Below, piece by piece: positions 17,093 to 25,573 of a stretch of DNA of 64,000 nucleotides. The DNA is from Tepidiforma bonchosmolovskayae (lineage in GTDB: Bacteria > Chloroflexota > Dehalococcoidia > Tepidiformales > Tepidiformaceae): NCBI RefSeq assembly GCF_008838325.1, contig NZ_CP042829.1:1798001-1862000 (forward strand), read 5' to 3'. The translations under genes and the position numbers were made by a program. The notes beneath the pieces were generated by a model, which worked only from the letters and a program-made list of their open reading frames with translations, was not told where the DNA came from and made no database searches. Numbering within the stretch: position 1 is the first letter of the stretch; every line of letters begins with the position of its first letter.

Positions 17093-18832
17093 TTACCCCA
17101 GCGCAGCCGCCGGCACCGGCGCCCCATCGATAAGCGCCCCGACCCAGCGCAGCGCCCCGGTGTCTGCCTCCAGCGGGTCCTGTCGCTCCAGGTACCGCCG
17201 CCGGTACTCCCGCGCCGCCACGAGCTTGCCATAACCATGACCCGACGCTGCCTCCCGGTCGCCCTCCACGGTCAGCAGGCTCGCGCAGACCGCCGCCGCC
17301 AGCCGGTCGCACATCGCCGCCATCTTCGCCTCCCGCTCGTCCTCGCTCGCCTGCAGCAGCCGCTCGAACTGCCGCCGCACCCGGCCCACCTCCTCCCGCA
17401 CCGCAGCCGCCTCCCGCCGGGCCAGCTCGTCGGTCACACTGTCCAGCCGCGTCTCAAGCTCGCGGAACAGCGCCTCGTGCGCCCCGTTCCGGATCGCGGC
17501 CCGCGCAACGTCCAGCGCCACCACGTTCTCCGCCCCCTCCCAGATGCTCCCAAGGTGCGCATCCCGCAGCAGCCGCGCGTTCACCCACTCCTCGATGTAC
17601 CCGTTGCCCCCGCGGATGTTCATCGCCATCCCCGTCGTCCAGCGCGCCCGCCGGCAGTTCGCGTACTTGATGAGCGGCGTCGTGATCCGCACCACCAGCT
17701 CGTCGTGCTCCGAACCCGCATCCGCCCGGTCGAGCGCCTGCGCCGCGAACAGCACAATCGCCAGGGCCGCCTCGCTGTCCAGCACCATCTCGAAGAGCTG
17801 CTCCCGCACCAGCGGAAGGTCGAACAGCGCCCGCCCGAACGCCGCCCGGCCCCGCGCATGGACCGCCGCCTCCAGCAGCGACCGCCGCATCAGCGCCGCC
17901 GCCCGCATCCCGTTGCTCAGCCGCGAGACGTTGATCATCTCCGCCATCTGCGCGAAGCCGCGGTCGATCTCCCCCACCACGTACCCGGTCGCCCCCTCGA
18001 ACTCGTACTCGCCCGTCGGCATCGACCGCGAGCCCAGCTTCTCCTTCAGCCGCCGGATGACGTACCGGTTCCGGCTCCCGTCAGGCAGCAGCTTCGGCAC
18101 GAGGAACATCCCCAGCCCCTTCGTGCCCGCCGGCGCACCCTCCGGCCGGGCCAGCGCGAGGTGCACATCCGCCCCCGCGTTCGAGCAGAACCACTTCTCG
18201 CCCCAGATCCGCCACTCGCCGTCGACAAGCCGCGCAACGCACTCGCTCGCCCCCACGTCGCTCCCGCCCGTCCGCTCCGTCAGCAGCTGCGCCGACTGCA
18301 TCAGCTCGCCGAAATCGGTGCTGGTCAGCCGCGGAACGTACCGCCCCTGCAGCTCCGGCGAACCGAACATCCGCAGCACCCGCGCCGCCGAGTCGGTCAT
18401 CGAAATCGGGCAGAACAGCCCGAACTCCGCCTGCACGAACACGTAGCTCAGCGCGAATTTCACCACGTGGGGCACCCGGCCCGGCCACCCCAGCACCCCC
18501 TCCCGGTGCGACATCGCCGCAAACCCGAAGCGCGAAAAGCCGAGCCGCTGCATCTCGACGAACGCCGGGTGGTACACAATCTCGTCCACCCGCTGCCCGA
18601 ACCGGTCGTGCGTCCGCAGCACCGGCGGGTTCGCATCCGCCTGCGCCGCCAGCTCGTCCAGCTCGTCGCCCGCGCACCGCCCCACCTCCCGCAGGTGCGG
18701 CAGCGCCCGCTCGGCATCCTCCGGCCCGGCATAAACCCGGAGCGCCCGCTCGAGGTTCGGGTCGGCCTCGAAGAAGTTCATCCCCCGGGTGGTCGGCATC
18801 GCGCGGTTCGAAGGTGTGGTCACGGTCGTCAT
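17093..18832 (-). CDS. AidB-like acyl-CoA dehydrogenase
   Basis: The 579-residue flavoprotein matches the AidB branch. The N-terminal region has RTHDRFGQRVDEIVYHPAF; the acyl-CoA dehydrogenase core has QLLTERTGGSDVGASE, GEKWFCSNAGAD and RRLKEKLGSRSMPTGEYEFE; the FAD region has NIRGGNGYIEEWVNARLLRD and IWEGAENV. A C-terminal helical extension of about 120 residues follows. AidB proteins bind DNA in the E. coli adaptive response, but most bacterial relatives are probably true acyl-CoA dehydrogenases. The minus-strand -10 TATTAT (18844-18839) lies 6 bases before the ATG, so the mRNA is probably leaderless. Confidence 0.88.
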   Translation of the reverse strand: MTTVTTPSNRAMPTTRGMNFFEADPNLERALRVYAGPEDAERALPHLREVGRCAGDELDELAAQADANPPVLRTHDRFGQRVDEIVYHPAFVEMQRLGFSRFGFAAMSHREGVLGWPGRVPHVVKFALSYVFVQAEFGLFCPISMTDSAARVLRMFGSPELQGRYVPRLTSTDFGELMQSAQLLTERTGGSDVGASECVARLVDGEWRIWGEKWFCSNAGADVHLALARPEGAPAGTKGLGMFLVPKLLPDGSRNRYVIRRLKEKLGSRSMPTGEYEFEGATGYVVGEIDRGFAQMAEMINVSRLSNGMRAAALMRRSLLEAAVHARGRAAFGRALFDLPLVREQLFEMVLDSEAALAIVLFAAQALDRADAGSEHDELVVRITTPLIKYANCRRARWTTGMAMNIRGGNGYIEEWVNARLLRDAHLGSIWEGAENVVALDVARAAIRNGAHEALFRELETRLDSVTDELARREAAAVREEVGRVRRQFERLLQASEDEREAKMAAMCDRLAAAVCASLLTVEGDREAASGHGYGKLVAAREYRRRYLERQDPLEADTGALRWVGALIDGAPVPAAALG

Positions 18833-18837
18833 GGCCG

Positions 18838-18844
18838 GATAATA
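18838..18844. promoter_or_regulatory. Single symmetric -10 shared by two divergent leaderless genes
   Basis: GATAATA reads as GATAAT on the plus strand, 6 bases before the galK GTG (18850). It reads as TATTAT on the minus strand, 6 bases before the acyl-CoA dehydrogenase ATG (18832). The two predicted starts coincide with the first bases of the start codons and are 18 bases apart. -35 matches are weak on both strands. Confidence 0.6.
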
Positions 18845-18849
18845 CCCCC

Positions 18850-20097
18850 GTGGAACCCGCCTCCGCCGCTCGCGCGGCCTTTCGCGAGCACTTCGGCGCC
18901 GAACCCGCCCTCCTCGTCCGCGCCCCCGGCCGCGTCAACCTCATCGGCGAACACACCGACTACAACGGCCTCCCCGTCCTCCCCTTCGCCATCGGCCGCG
19001 CCACGCTCCTCGCGGTCGGCCCCGCAGATACCCCGCGGCTCGAAGCCGTCTCAGCCGGCTTTCCGGTGCCCGCGTCGCTCCCCCTCGATGCCGACCCCGC
19101 CGCAATCGCCGAGCCGTGGCACCGCTACCTCGCCGCCGCCCTCGCCGTCCTCGACGGCCGCATCGCCGGGCGCGGCGCGCGGGTCGCCATCGCCTCCGAC
19201 CTCCCGCCCGCCAGCGGCCTGAGCTCCTCCAGCGCCCTCGTCGTCGGCCTCCTCCTCGGGCTCGATGCCCTCTTCGGACTCGGCATCGAACCGCCCGCGC
19301 TCGTCGCCCTCGCTGCCCGCGCCGAACGGCTCGCTGGCGCCGAAACCGGCGGCATGGACCAGCAGGTCATCGCCCTCGCCCGGGCTGGCCACCTGCTCCG
19401 TATCGACTTCCTTCCCCCATCGACACGCCACCTGCCCGTCCCGCCCGACTGGGCGTTCGTCGTCGCCTCCTCCGGCCAGCCGGCGCCCAAGGGCGGCGCC
19501 GCCCGGGCCGCCTACAACGAACGGGTCGTCGCTACCCGCGTCTCCGCAGCGCTCATCGCCGACATGCTCGGCGCCGAGGTCGAAGGCACCCCCGTGCTCG
19601 GCAACGTCGCCGACATCGACGCCGCCCCCATCCTCGTCGACGAACTCCCCGCGCGCGTCTCCCCCCGCAAAGCCGCGGCCTCGCTCGGCGTCCCTGTCGA
19701 GCGGTTCGTGACGCTCTCCGCCGACACGTTCGACCCCGACGCCGTCCTGCCCGTCCGCGCATACGCCCGCCACGTCCTCGCCGAAGCCGAACGCGTCGAC
19801 CTCGCCTGCGCCGCCGTCGAGGCCGCAGACCTCCGCGCCCTCGGCGAGCTCATGCTCGCCTCCCACGCCTCGCTCCGCGACGACTACCGCTGCTCCACGC
19901 CCGCCCTCGATGCCCTCGTCGCTGCGATGAGCAAGGCCGGCGCCGCCGGCGCCCGCCTCACCGGGGCCGGCTTTGGCGGATTCGCCATCGCAGCCTGCGA
20001 ACGCGGCCGCGAGGCGGCAGTCATCGAAGCTGCCGTCGCAGCAGCCGGCGGCCCCGCCTTCGCCGTCGAGCCCTCCGCCGGGGCCGCCCTCCTGTGA
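18850..20097 (+). CDS. galK: Galactokinase (GHMP kinase)
   Basis: The 415-residue enzyme phosphorylates galactose at C1. It shows the galactokinase signature GRVNLIGEHTDYNG near residue 30, the ATP-binding DLPPASGLSSSSALVVG, a GGMDQQV block, ASHASLRDDYRCSTPALD, and the C-terminal GARLTGAGFGGFAIAA. The GTG start follows GATAAT by 6 bases with no Shine-Dalgarno sequence. The nucleotidyltransferase gene overlaps its stop by 4 bases (GTGA), so the two are translationally coupled. An alpha-galactosidase lies just beyond, consistent with galactoside use. Confidence 0.93.
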   Translation: MEPASAARAAFREHFGAEPALLVRAPGRVNLIGEHTDYNGLPVLPFAIGRATLLAVGPADTPRLEAVSAGFPVPASLPLDADPAAIAEPWHRYLAAALAVLDGRIAGRGARVAIASDLPPASGLSSSSALVVGLLLGLDALFGLGIEPPALVALAARAERLAGAETGGMDQQVIALARAGHLLRIDFLPPSTRHLPVPPDWAFVVASSGQPAPKGGAARAAYNERVVATRVSAALIADMLGAEVEGTPVLGNVADIDAAPILVDELPARVSPRKAAASLGVPVERFVTLSADTFDPDAVLPVRAYARHVLAEAERVDLACAAVEAADLRALGELMLASHASLRDDYRCSTPALDALVAAMSKAGAAGARLTGAGFGGFAIAACERGREAAVIEAAVAAAGGPAFAVEPSAGAALL

Positions 20098-20822
20098 CCG
20101 CCCGGCAGGCCGTCGTCCTCGCCGCCGGCCGGGGCACCCGCCTCGGCGCACTCGGCGCCGACACCCCCAAACCGCTGCTCGAAGTTGGCCGCCGGCCCCT
20201 CCTCTTCCGCACGCTCGAAGGCCTCGCTGCGGCCGGCATCGAACGGGCCGTTATCGTCGTCGGCCACCTCCGCGAGCGCGTCCTCGAAGCACTCGCCGCG
20301 AGCCCCGTCCCGGGCCTGACCGTGCAGTTCGTCACCCAGGAGCGGCTCGAGGGCACCGCCCGCGCCGTCGCCCTCGCCCGGCCGCTCCTTGCTCCCGGCC
20401 CGTTCCTCGCCACCTGGGGCGACATCTTCGTCGAACCGCAGAACTACCCCCGCCTTCTCGCGGCAGCCCTGCCCGGCGGCGGCGCCATCCTCGTCAACCC
20501 CGTCGATGACCCCTGGGCCGGCGCCGCCGTCTACATCGACGACGCCTTCCGCGTCACCCGTATCGTCGAGAAGCCGCCGCCCGGCACCTCGGCCACGAAC
20601 TGGAACAACGCCGGTCCCGCCGTCCTCGACGACTGGGTTTGGCCTCGGGTCGAACGGCTCGAACCGTCCCCCCGCGGCGAGTACGAACTCCCCCGGGCCC
20701 TCGCAGCCGCCGTCGGCGAGGGCGTCGAACTCCGCGCCGTCCCGGTCGAAGGCCCCTGGTTCGATATCGGCACCCCTGAATCCCTCGCCGCCGCCCGCCG
20801 CTACGCCGAATCCGCCCCGTAA
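20094..20822 (+). CDS. Sugar-phosphate nucleotidyltransferase
   Basis: The 242-residue protein has the nucleotidyltransferase signature LAAGRGTRLG with TPKPLLEVGRRPL, a metal-binding Asp in ATWGDIFVEPQN, IVEKPPPGTSATNWNNAGP, and C-terminal GPWFDIGTPESLAAARRY. It belongs to the GlmU/RmlA/mannose-1-phosphate guanylyltransferase superfamily and lacks a left-handed beta-helix domain. Its coupling to galK suggests it makes a nucleotide sugar from galactose-1-phosphate, replacing GalT; that is inference. Its last codons are partly duplicated at 22463-22540. Confidence 0.85.
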   Translation: MTARQAVVLAAGRGTRLGALGADTPKPLLEVGRRPLLFRTLEGLAAAGIERAVIVVGHLRERVLEALAASPVPGLTVQFVTQERLEGTARAVALARPLLAPGPFLATWGDIFVEPQNYPRLLAAALPGGGAILVNPVDDPWAGAAVYIDDAFRVTRIVEKPPPGTSATNWNNAGPAVLDDWVWPRVERLEPSPRGEYELPRALAAAVGEGVELRAVPVEGPWFDIGTPESLAAARRYAESAP

Positions 20823-20911
20823 CACCCCGCCGCCTCACTCGGCGCATCCTGTAAGGAGGCACCTGTCGTCGCTCTATCGCCCCGCTGACCTTCTGAATCC
20901 GGGTACCCTCC

Positions 20912-22429
20912 TCAGAACGGCTGCCACCCGAATGAACCCCCGCCCGCGGCGAGCACCACTGTTGCCGTCGGCGCGAACAGCCCCGCGTCCCGCGTGCCCG
21001 GTACCGTTGCGACCTCCTCCCAGCTCCGCCCGCCATCGAGGCTCCGCATCACGACCGCCGGGTACCGCACCGCGTAGAGCGTCGCGCCGTCAGGCGACGC
21101 AACAATCAGGTCGAACGCACCAGCGGCCACGCCGTCCCACGACGCACCCCCGGTCGTCGACACCTCAATCCCCCCGGCAGCCGTCCGCACCAGCGCGCCG
21201 TCAGAAGCCACGGCCATGCGCACCGTTGCCCGGTCGTACGGCAGCACCTCCGGGCCGCTCGTCAGCGCCGAAGCGGGCGCGTCTCCCGCCCGCACCCACC
21301 CCTTCCCCGGATCGGGGTCGCGAGTGTACGCCCGCGCCGATGCCGGGTCGCCCGGCTGCATCGCCGCCGCGTGCCATCTCCCGTCCCCATCAACGGCGAG
21401 GTCCAGGACCAGCCCCGGAGCCGGGATCTGCTCCAGCCGCCGCGATCCCACGCGGTACGCCCAGAGCCCGCCGTTCGTTGCCACCACCACCGACTCCTGT
21501 CCGTCCAGCACGCCCGCTGCCGCAGCATGGGCTGCCGGACCGGCAGACGCCGGGAGCACCGCCACCCGCGCCCACGACCGGCCCCCGTCGGCAGACCGCC
21601 ACAGCCCCAGCGCGTCACCCGACCATGCCGCCGCGTACAGCGGCGCTTCTGACCCGCCGGCGCGGTCGGCCGTCACCGCCCGCACCAGCCCTTCGAGCCC
21701 CGCCGCCGTCCAGGTCCGGCCCCGGTCCGCGCTCACCAGCAGCGGCCCTCCGGACGCCTGGAGCGCCTCCGCCCGCAGCACCTCGCCCCGTTCCGGGTCC
21801 AGCACCACGCGGGCCGGTGTTCCCCGGGTTGCCCCCAGCACCGCAATGGCCGGCCGGCCGGCCACCGGGTCAGCCCCGTAGCTGAAGTGGAATCCGATCG
21901 CCTTGTCCGTCCCAGGCCCAAGCGACGGCCGCGCCGCCAGCGCCCGCGCCAGCAGCTCGGGAGAATCGACGGCCGGGCGTTCGAGACCTGCCGCGCTGCC
22001 TGCCAGCGTCGTCAGTCCCGGCGCAACAGCGTCGACCAGCTCCCCGCCAGTCAGCCGGACCCACCGCACCGCACCGCTCGGCGTGTCGACAACCTCTGCC
22101 TGCCAGGTCACGCGCCGGCCGTCGCTGCCGCTGGTCGAATCCGGCCTGTCGTACACGTCGCTGCTCGCCAGCGCCGCAATCTTCCAGGTGGGCCCCCAGC
22201 CCCGGATGTGCTCTGCCGTCGCGTCCCATGCTTCCCGGAGCGTGAGCGCGGCCGGGTTCGCGGGCGGAGTCCGCGCGGCCACGACCCCGCTATCCTGCCC
22301 GCCGCCCTCCCTGGCCCCGAGTATTCCGGCGGCCGACATCCCGGCGATCAGCATGGCGAGGGCGGCCGATGCGAGCAGAAACGCGCCCCTCCGCCCCAGC
22401 GGCGCGTTCGAAAAGCGTATACCACTCAT
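20912..22429 (-). CDS. Membrane-anchored BNR/sialidase-repeat beta-propeller protein
   Basis: The 505-residue protein has an N-terminal signal anchor (GAFLLASAALAMLIAGMSAA). It carries at least four Asp-box (BNR) repeats, SADRGRTWTA, SADGGRSWARV, STTGGASWDGV and SLDGGRSWEEV, spread over the C-terminal half. BNR repeats build extracellular beta-propellers. Catalytic sialidase residues are not recognisable, so a binding or structural role is likely. The first 200 residues match nothing I recognise. TATGGT (22441-22436) lies 6 bases before the ATG. It is inverted relative to the galactose genes that flank it. Confidence 0.75.
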   Translation of the reverse strand: MSGIRFSNAPLGRRGAFLLASAALAMLIAGMSAAGILGAREGGGQDSGVVAARTPPANPAALTLREAWDATAEHIRGWGPTWKIAALASSDVYDRPDSTSGSDGRRVTWQAEVVDTPSGAVRWVRLTGGELVDAVAPGLTTLAGSAAGLERPAVDSPELLARALAARPSLGPGTDKAIGFHFSYGADPVAGRPAIAVLGATRGTPARVVLDPERGEVLRAEALQASGGPLLVSADRGRTWTAAGLEGLVRAVTADRAGGSEAPLYAAAWSGDALGLWRSADGGRSWARVAVLPASAGPAAHAAAAGVLDGQESVVVATNGGLWAYRVGSRRLEQIPAPGLVLDLAVDGDGRWHAAAMQPGDPASARAYTRDPDPGKGWVRAGDAPASALTSGPEVLPYDRATVRMAVASDGALVRTAAGGIEVSTTGGASWDGVAAGAFDLIVASPDGATLYAVRYPAVVMRSLDGGRSWEEVATVPGTRDAGLFAPTATVVLAAGGGSFGWQPF

Positions 22430-22462
22430 GCCGGCACCATACTGGCCGCGCCCCGCCCCCGC

Positions 22463-22540
22463 AAGACGCCCGAATCGGCGACGCTTGCCGCCGCCCGCCG
22501 CTACGCCGAAGCCGGCCGGCGCGGTAACGTTGCGCCATGA
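22463..22540 (+). pseudogene. Remnant copy of the nucleotidyltransferase C-terminus
   Basis: In frame, this stretch reads TPESATLAAARRYAE and ends at a stop that overlaps the alpha-galactosidase ATG (ATGA). The intact nucleotidyltransferase ends TPESLAAARRYAESAP. A 24-base identity (20787-20810 and 22487-22510) lies exactly 1700 bases apart and brackets the BNR gene. The homology stops upstream of TPES, so only about 45 bases of the old gene seem to remain. Confidence 0.45.
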
Positions 22541-24477
22541 GCACCCTCCCCTGGGACCTCTGGCTCGTTCCCGAGAACCTCCCCTCCGGCCTCGACTGCG
22601 CCTTCCGCTATGACGCCGCCGTCGGCACCCTCTCCATCACCCTCGCCAACACAACATCCGCTCCCATCGCGCCCCGCGACGTCCGCCTCGCTGCCGACTG
22701 CGACACCCCCGCCGCCGACGGCTGGCTCTGGATCCACGGCCGCTACATGCAGATGGATGCCCTCGTCCGGAACTTCGGCACGCCGGCCCCCGAAGGCTAC
22801 GACGGCCGCTTCGCCCGCCCCTCCGACGACGGAGTCACGTACATCAGCCGTGACCAGGCCCTCCTCTGGCTCCCCTACCACCCGGCCCCCGCCCTCCTCG
22901 CCGCCTGCCTCCAGCCCGACCGCTTCTTCTTCGACGTCGAGGTCACCCTCGACCCCGGCGAAACGACCGTCACCCGCATCGCCCTCGTCTACGACGTCGA
23001 CGGCCTCGAACTCGCTCCCGGCGAATCCGTCACCCTGCCGCCCATCGCCCTCCGCGAAGGGCGAGACCCCCTCGCCCTCATCGAGCAGTACGCCGACGAG
23101 GTCGCGGCCCGCATGGGCGCACGCGTCCCGGGGTCCGTGCCGACCGGCTGGTGCAGCTGGTACTACTTCTACAACCGCGTCTCCGAAGCCGACGTCCTCG
23201 CCAACCTCGAGCAGATGGTCCGCGACGGGTACCCGGCCGACGTCTTCCAGGTCGACGACGGCTACCAGTCCTGCACCGGCGACTGGCTGGTCCCGAACGA
23301 GAAGTTCCCATCCGGCATGGCTGCCCTCGCCGCCCGCATACGCGAAGCCGGCTACCGCCCCGGCCTCTGGCTGGCCCCCTTCGTCCTCCACGAAGACTCC
23401 GCCGCCCTGCGCGACCACCCGGGCATGGTCCTGCGCACCCCCGCCGGCGAAACCGTCTTCGTGCAGACCTGGCTCGGCCGCTGCGCCATCCTCGATTGCA
23501 CCAACCCCGAGGCCGAAGCCTGGCTTCGCAACGTCATCCGCACCGTTGTCCGGGAGTGGGGCTACACCTACCTCAAGCTCGATGCCTGCTCCTACGCCGC
23601 CCGCCCGGCCTCATCCGTCCGCTACCATCGGCCCGGGACCACCGCCCTCGCCAATCTCCGCCGCGGCCTCGAAATCATCCGCGACGAGGCCGGCGACGGT
23701 GTCTTCCTCCTCGGCTGCACCTGCCACTTCGGGCCAGCCATCGGCCTCGTCGATGCCATGCGCGTCGGCCCCGACGTCAAGGAAACGTGGGCCGCCGGTC
23801 CCAATCCTTCCGTCCGCCACGCCATGCGGCTCACCCTCCAGCGCAACTGGATGCACGGCCGCTGGTGGGTCAACGACCCCGACTGCCTCATTGTCCGCGA
23901 TACCGACACCGAACTCGGCGAAGCCGAGACCCGCTTCCTCGCCACCGCCATTGCCCTCAGCGGCGGGATGGTCGTCGCCAGCGACGACCTCCCGAAGCTG
24001 CCGCCGGCCCGCCGCGAGCTCGCCCTCGCGCTCTTCCCGCCCTCCGGCGTTGCCGCCCGCCCCGTCGAGCCGGGCGACGGCCCCGCGCCCCGCGCCTGGC
24101 GCGCCGAACTCGGCGGCGGCCGCGCCCTCGTCGGCGTCCTCAACTGGTCCGATGCGCCGCTCTGGGTGCCCTGGACCGAGCTCCTCAAGCCCGGCGAGGT
24201 CGGCTTCGACGTCTGGAACCGGCGGCCGCTCCCCATGGGCGACGTCTACCTGCGTCCCCACGAAGGCACCCTCTGGCAGGTCTACGCCCCTGCCCGGACG
24301 CCCCGGCTCGTGGGCGACTCCGGCCACATCACCTCCGCCGGGCTCTACCAGCGTCCGGTCAGCGGCCGGCTCCAGCTCCGCAACGACCGGCCCTATCCCC
24401 GCACGGTCGCCGTCCTCCACCGCGGCTACACCCGCGTGGTCGAGCTGGCCCCCGGCGAGGCCCGCTGGTTCGATTAG
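22537..24477 (+). CDS. Alpha-galactosidase, GH36-like
   Basis: The 646-residue glycosidase has an N-terminal beta-sandwich and a TIM barrel typical of clan GH-D. Landmarks are GWCSWYYFYNRVSEADVLAN, FQVDDGYQ, GYRPGLWLAPFVL, the nucleophile Asp349 in YLKLDACSY, and the acid/base Asp413 in RVGPDVKETW. A C-terminal beta domain ends the chain. No signal peptide is seen, so it is probably cytosolic. It should release terminal alpha-linked galactose, feeding the adjacent galactokinase. TAACGT at 22525-22530 lies 6 bases before the ATG. It overlaps the convergent flavin reductase gene by 4 bases. Confidence 0.9.
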   Translation: MSTLPWDLWLVPENLPSGLDCAFRYDAAVGTLSITLANTTSAPIAPRDVRLAADCDTPAADGWLWIHGRYMQMDALVRNFGTPAPEGYDGRFARPSDDGVTYISRDQALLWLPYHPAPALLAACLQPDRFFFDVEVTLDPGETTVTRIALVYDVDGLELAPGESVTLPPIALREGRDPLALIEQYADEVAARMGARVPGSVPTGWCSWYYFYNRVSEADVLANLEQMVRDGYPADVFQVDDGYQSCTGDWLVPNEKFPSGMAALAARIREAGYRPGLWLAPFVLHEDSAALRDHPGMVLRTPAGETVFVQTWLGRCAILDCTNPEAEAWLRNVIRTVVREWGYTYLKLDACSYAARPASSVRYHRPGTTALANLRRGLEIIRDEAGDGVFLLGCTCHFGPAIGLVDAMRVGPDVKETWAAGPNPSVRHAMRLTLQRNWMHGRWWVNDPDCLIVRDTDTELGEAETRFLATAIALSGGMVVASDDLPKLPPARRELALALFPPSGVAARPVEPGDGPAPRAWRAELGGGRALVGVLNWSDAPLWVPWTELLKPGEVGFDVWNRRPLPMGDVYLRPHEGTLWQVYAPARTPRLVGDSGHITSAGLYQRPVSGRLQLRNDRPYPRTVAVLHRGYTRVVELAPGEARWFD

Positions 24478-24959
24478 CCGCCGTACTTCACACCGAGCTC
24501 GTCCAGTGTCAGCGGCTTCGCCTCCCGCTTCAGCACGGCGTGCGTCACCTCGCCCACCACGCAGCTGTGGTCGCCGAGGTCCACCTCGCCCACCACGCGC
24601 CCCTCGATGTACCCCGGCGCCGCAGCGATGACCGGCGCCCCGTTGCTCGCCGTCTCGGTCTCCTGCCCGTTGATCCGCGAACCATCGACCGTCGTCGGCT
24701 TGAAGAACGCATAGGCGATGTCGCCCTGCCCGCTCTCGAGGAACGAGAGCGCGAACGTCCCCGTGCGCTTCAGCAGCGCGTACGCCCCGCTGTCCTTCTT
24801 CACGCCCATCGCCACCAGCGGCGGCGTGAACGACGTCTGTGTCACCCAGTTGATCGCCGCCGCCGAAACCTCGTCGCCGTCGCGCACACCGAGCACGTAC
24901 AGCCCGTACGGGATCATCCGCAGCAGCGTCTTCTTCGCGGCCTGCGCCTGCTCATCCAT
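24474..24959 (-). CDS. Flavin reductase-like domain protein
   Basis: The 161-residue FMN-binding split-barrel protein has an N-terminal PYGLYVLGVRDGDEVSAAAI, NWVTQTSFTPPLVAMGVKKD, FALSFLESGQGDIAYAFFK, and GYIEGRVVGEVDLGDHSCVV. These are typical of the flavin reductase/high-molecular-weight rubredoxin flavin domain. The partner oxygenase or electron acceptor is unknown. The ATG at 24959 has GGGAGG 9 bases upstream. It diverges from a PPOX gene. Confidence 0.85.
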   Translation of the reverse strand: MDEQAQAAKKTLLRMIPYGLYVLGVRDGDEVSAAAINWVTQTSFTPPLVAMGVKKDSGAYALLKRTGTFALSFLESGQGDIAYAFFKPTTVDGSRINGQETETASNGAPVIAAAPGYIEGRVVGEVDLGDHSCVVGEVTHAVLKREAKPLTLDELGVKYGG

Positions 24960-24992
24960 CGGTCCATCCCTCCCGGTTCGGTTCGTTGCCCG

Positions 24993-24999
24993 TATCCTA
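24993..24999. promoter_or_regulatory. Symmetric -10 between flavin reductase and PPOX genes
   Basis: TATCCTA reads as TATCCT on the plus strand (24993-24998) and TAGGAT on the minus strand (24999-24994). It is nearly centred between the divergent starts at 24959 and 25034, giving both genes leaders of about 27-30 bases that carry GGGAGG or GGAGG. Confidence 0.5.
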
Positions 25000-25033
25000 C
25001 CCAAACCGCGCTCCAGCGCGCCCGGAGGTCCCC

Positions 25034-25573
25034 ATGCCCGCCCTCGACCGCCGCGAACGCGACGAATTCCTCCAGCAGCCCGGCATTCTCTGCCGCATCG
25101 CCACCGTCGATAGCAGCGGCGCTCCCCACGTCACCCCCGTCTGGTTCATCTGCGAAGACGGCGCCATCTACATTACGCCGCGCGCCGCTTCCGAATGGCT
25201 CGACCACGTCCGCCACGACCCCCGCGTCGCACTCACCATTGACGACCAGAATCCGCCCTACCGCAAAGTGGTCATCGAAGGCGTCGCCGAGGTCGTCCGC
25301 CAGCCCGGCGACGATGCCGCCTGGCGCGACCTCTACCGCCGCATCGCCATGCGCTACGTCCCGCCTGAGGCCGCCGAGCACTACATCCAGGAAACCATCG
25401 ACCAGCCCCGCGCCCTCATCCGGGTGCCGCTCGAAGGTGCCCGCATCCGCACCTGGCGCATGCCCGTCCGCGGCGAACCCTATCGCGGCATCTGGCACGA
25501 CCGCTACTACCTGCCCGGCACGAAGCTCGCCCGCGAGTCCGGTCAGCCGCCATCCGAAGGGAACCAGCGGTAG
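25034..25573 (+). CDS. PPOX class F420/FMN-dependent protein
   Basis: The 179-residue split-barrel protein starts with LDRRERDEFLQQPGILCRIA. It has PHVTPVWFICEDGAIYITPR, HVRHDPRVALTIDDQNPPYR, VIEGVAEVV, and a C-terminal WHDRYYLPG. This resembles the pyridoxamine-phosphate-oxidase-related F420-dependent enzymes common in Actinobacteria and Chloroflexota. GGAGG lies 6 bases before the ATG. Its last 31 bases overlap the 3' end of the convergent alkyltransferase-like gene. Confidence 0.82.
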   Translation: MPALDRRERDEFLQQPGILCRIATVDSSGAPHVTPVWFICEDGAIYITPRAASEWLDHVRHDPRVALTIDDQNPPYRKVVIEGVAEVVRQPGDDAAWRDLYRRIAMRYVPPEAAEHYIQETIDQPRALIRVPLEGARIRTWRMPVRGEPYRGIWHDRYYLPGTKLARESGQPPSEGNQR

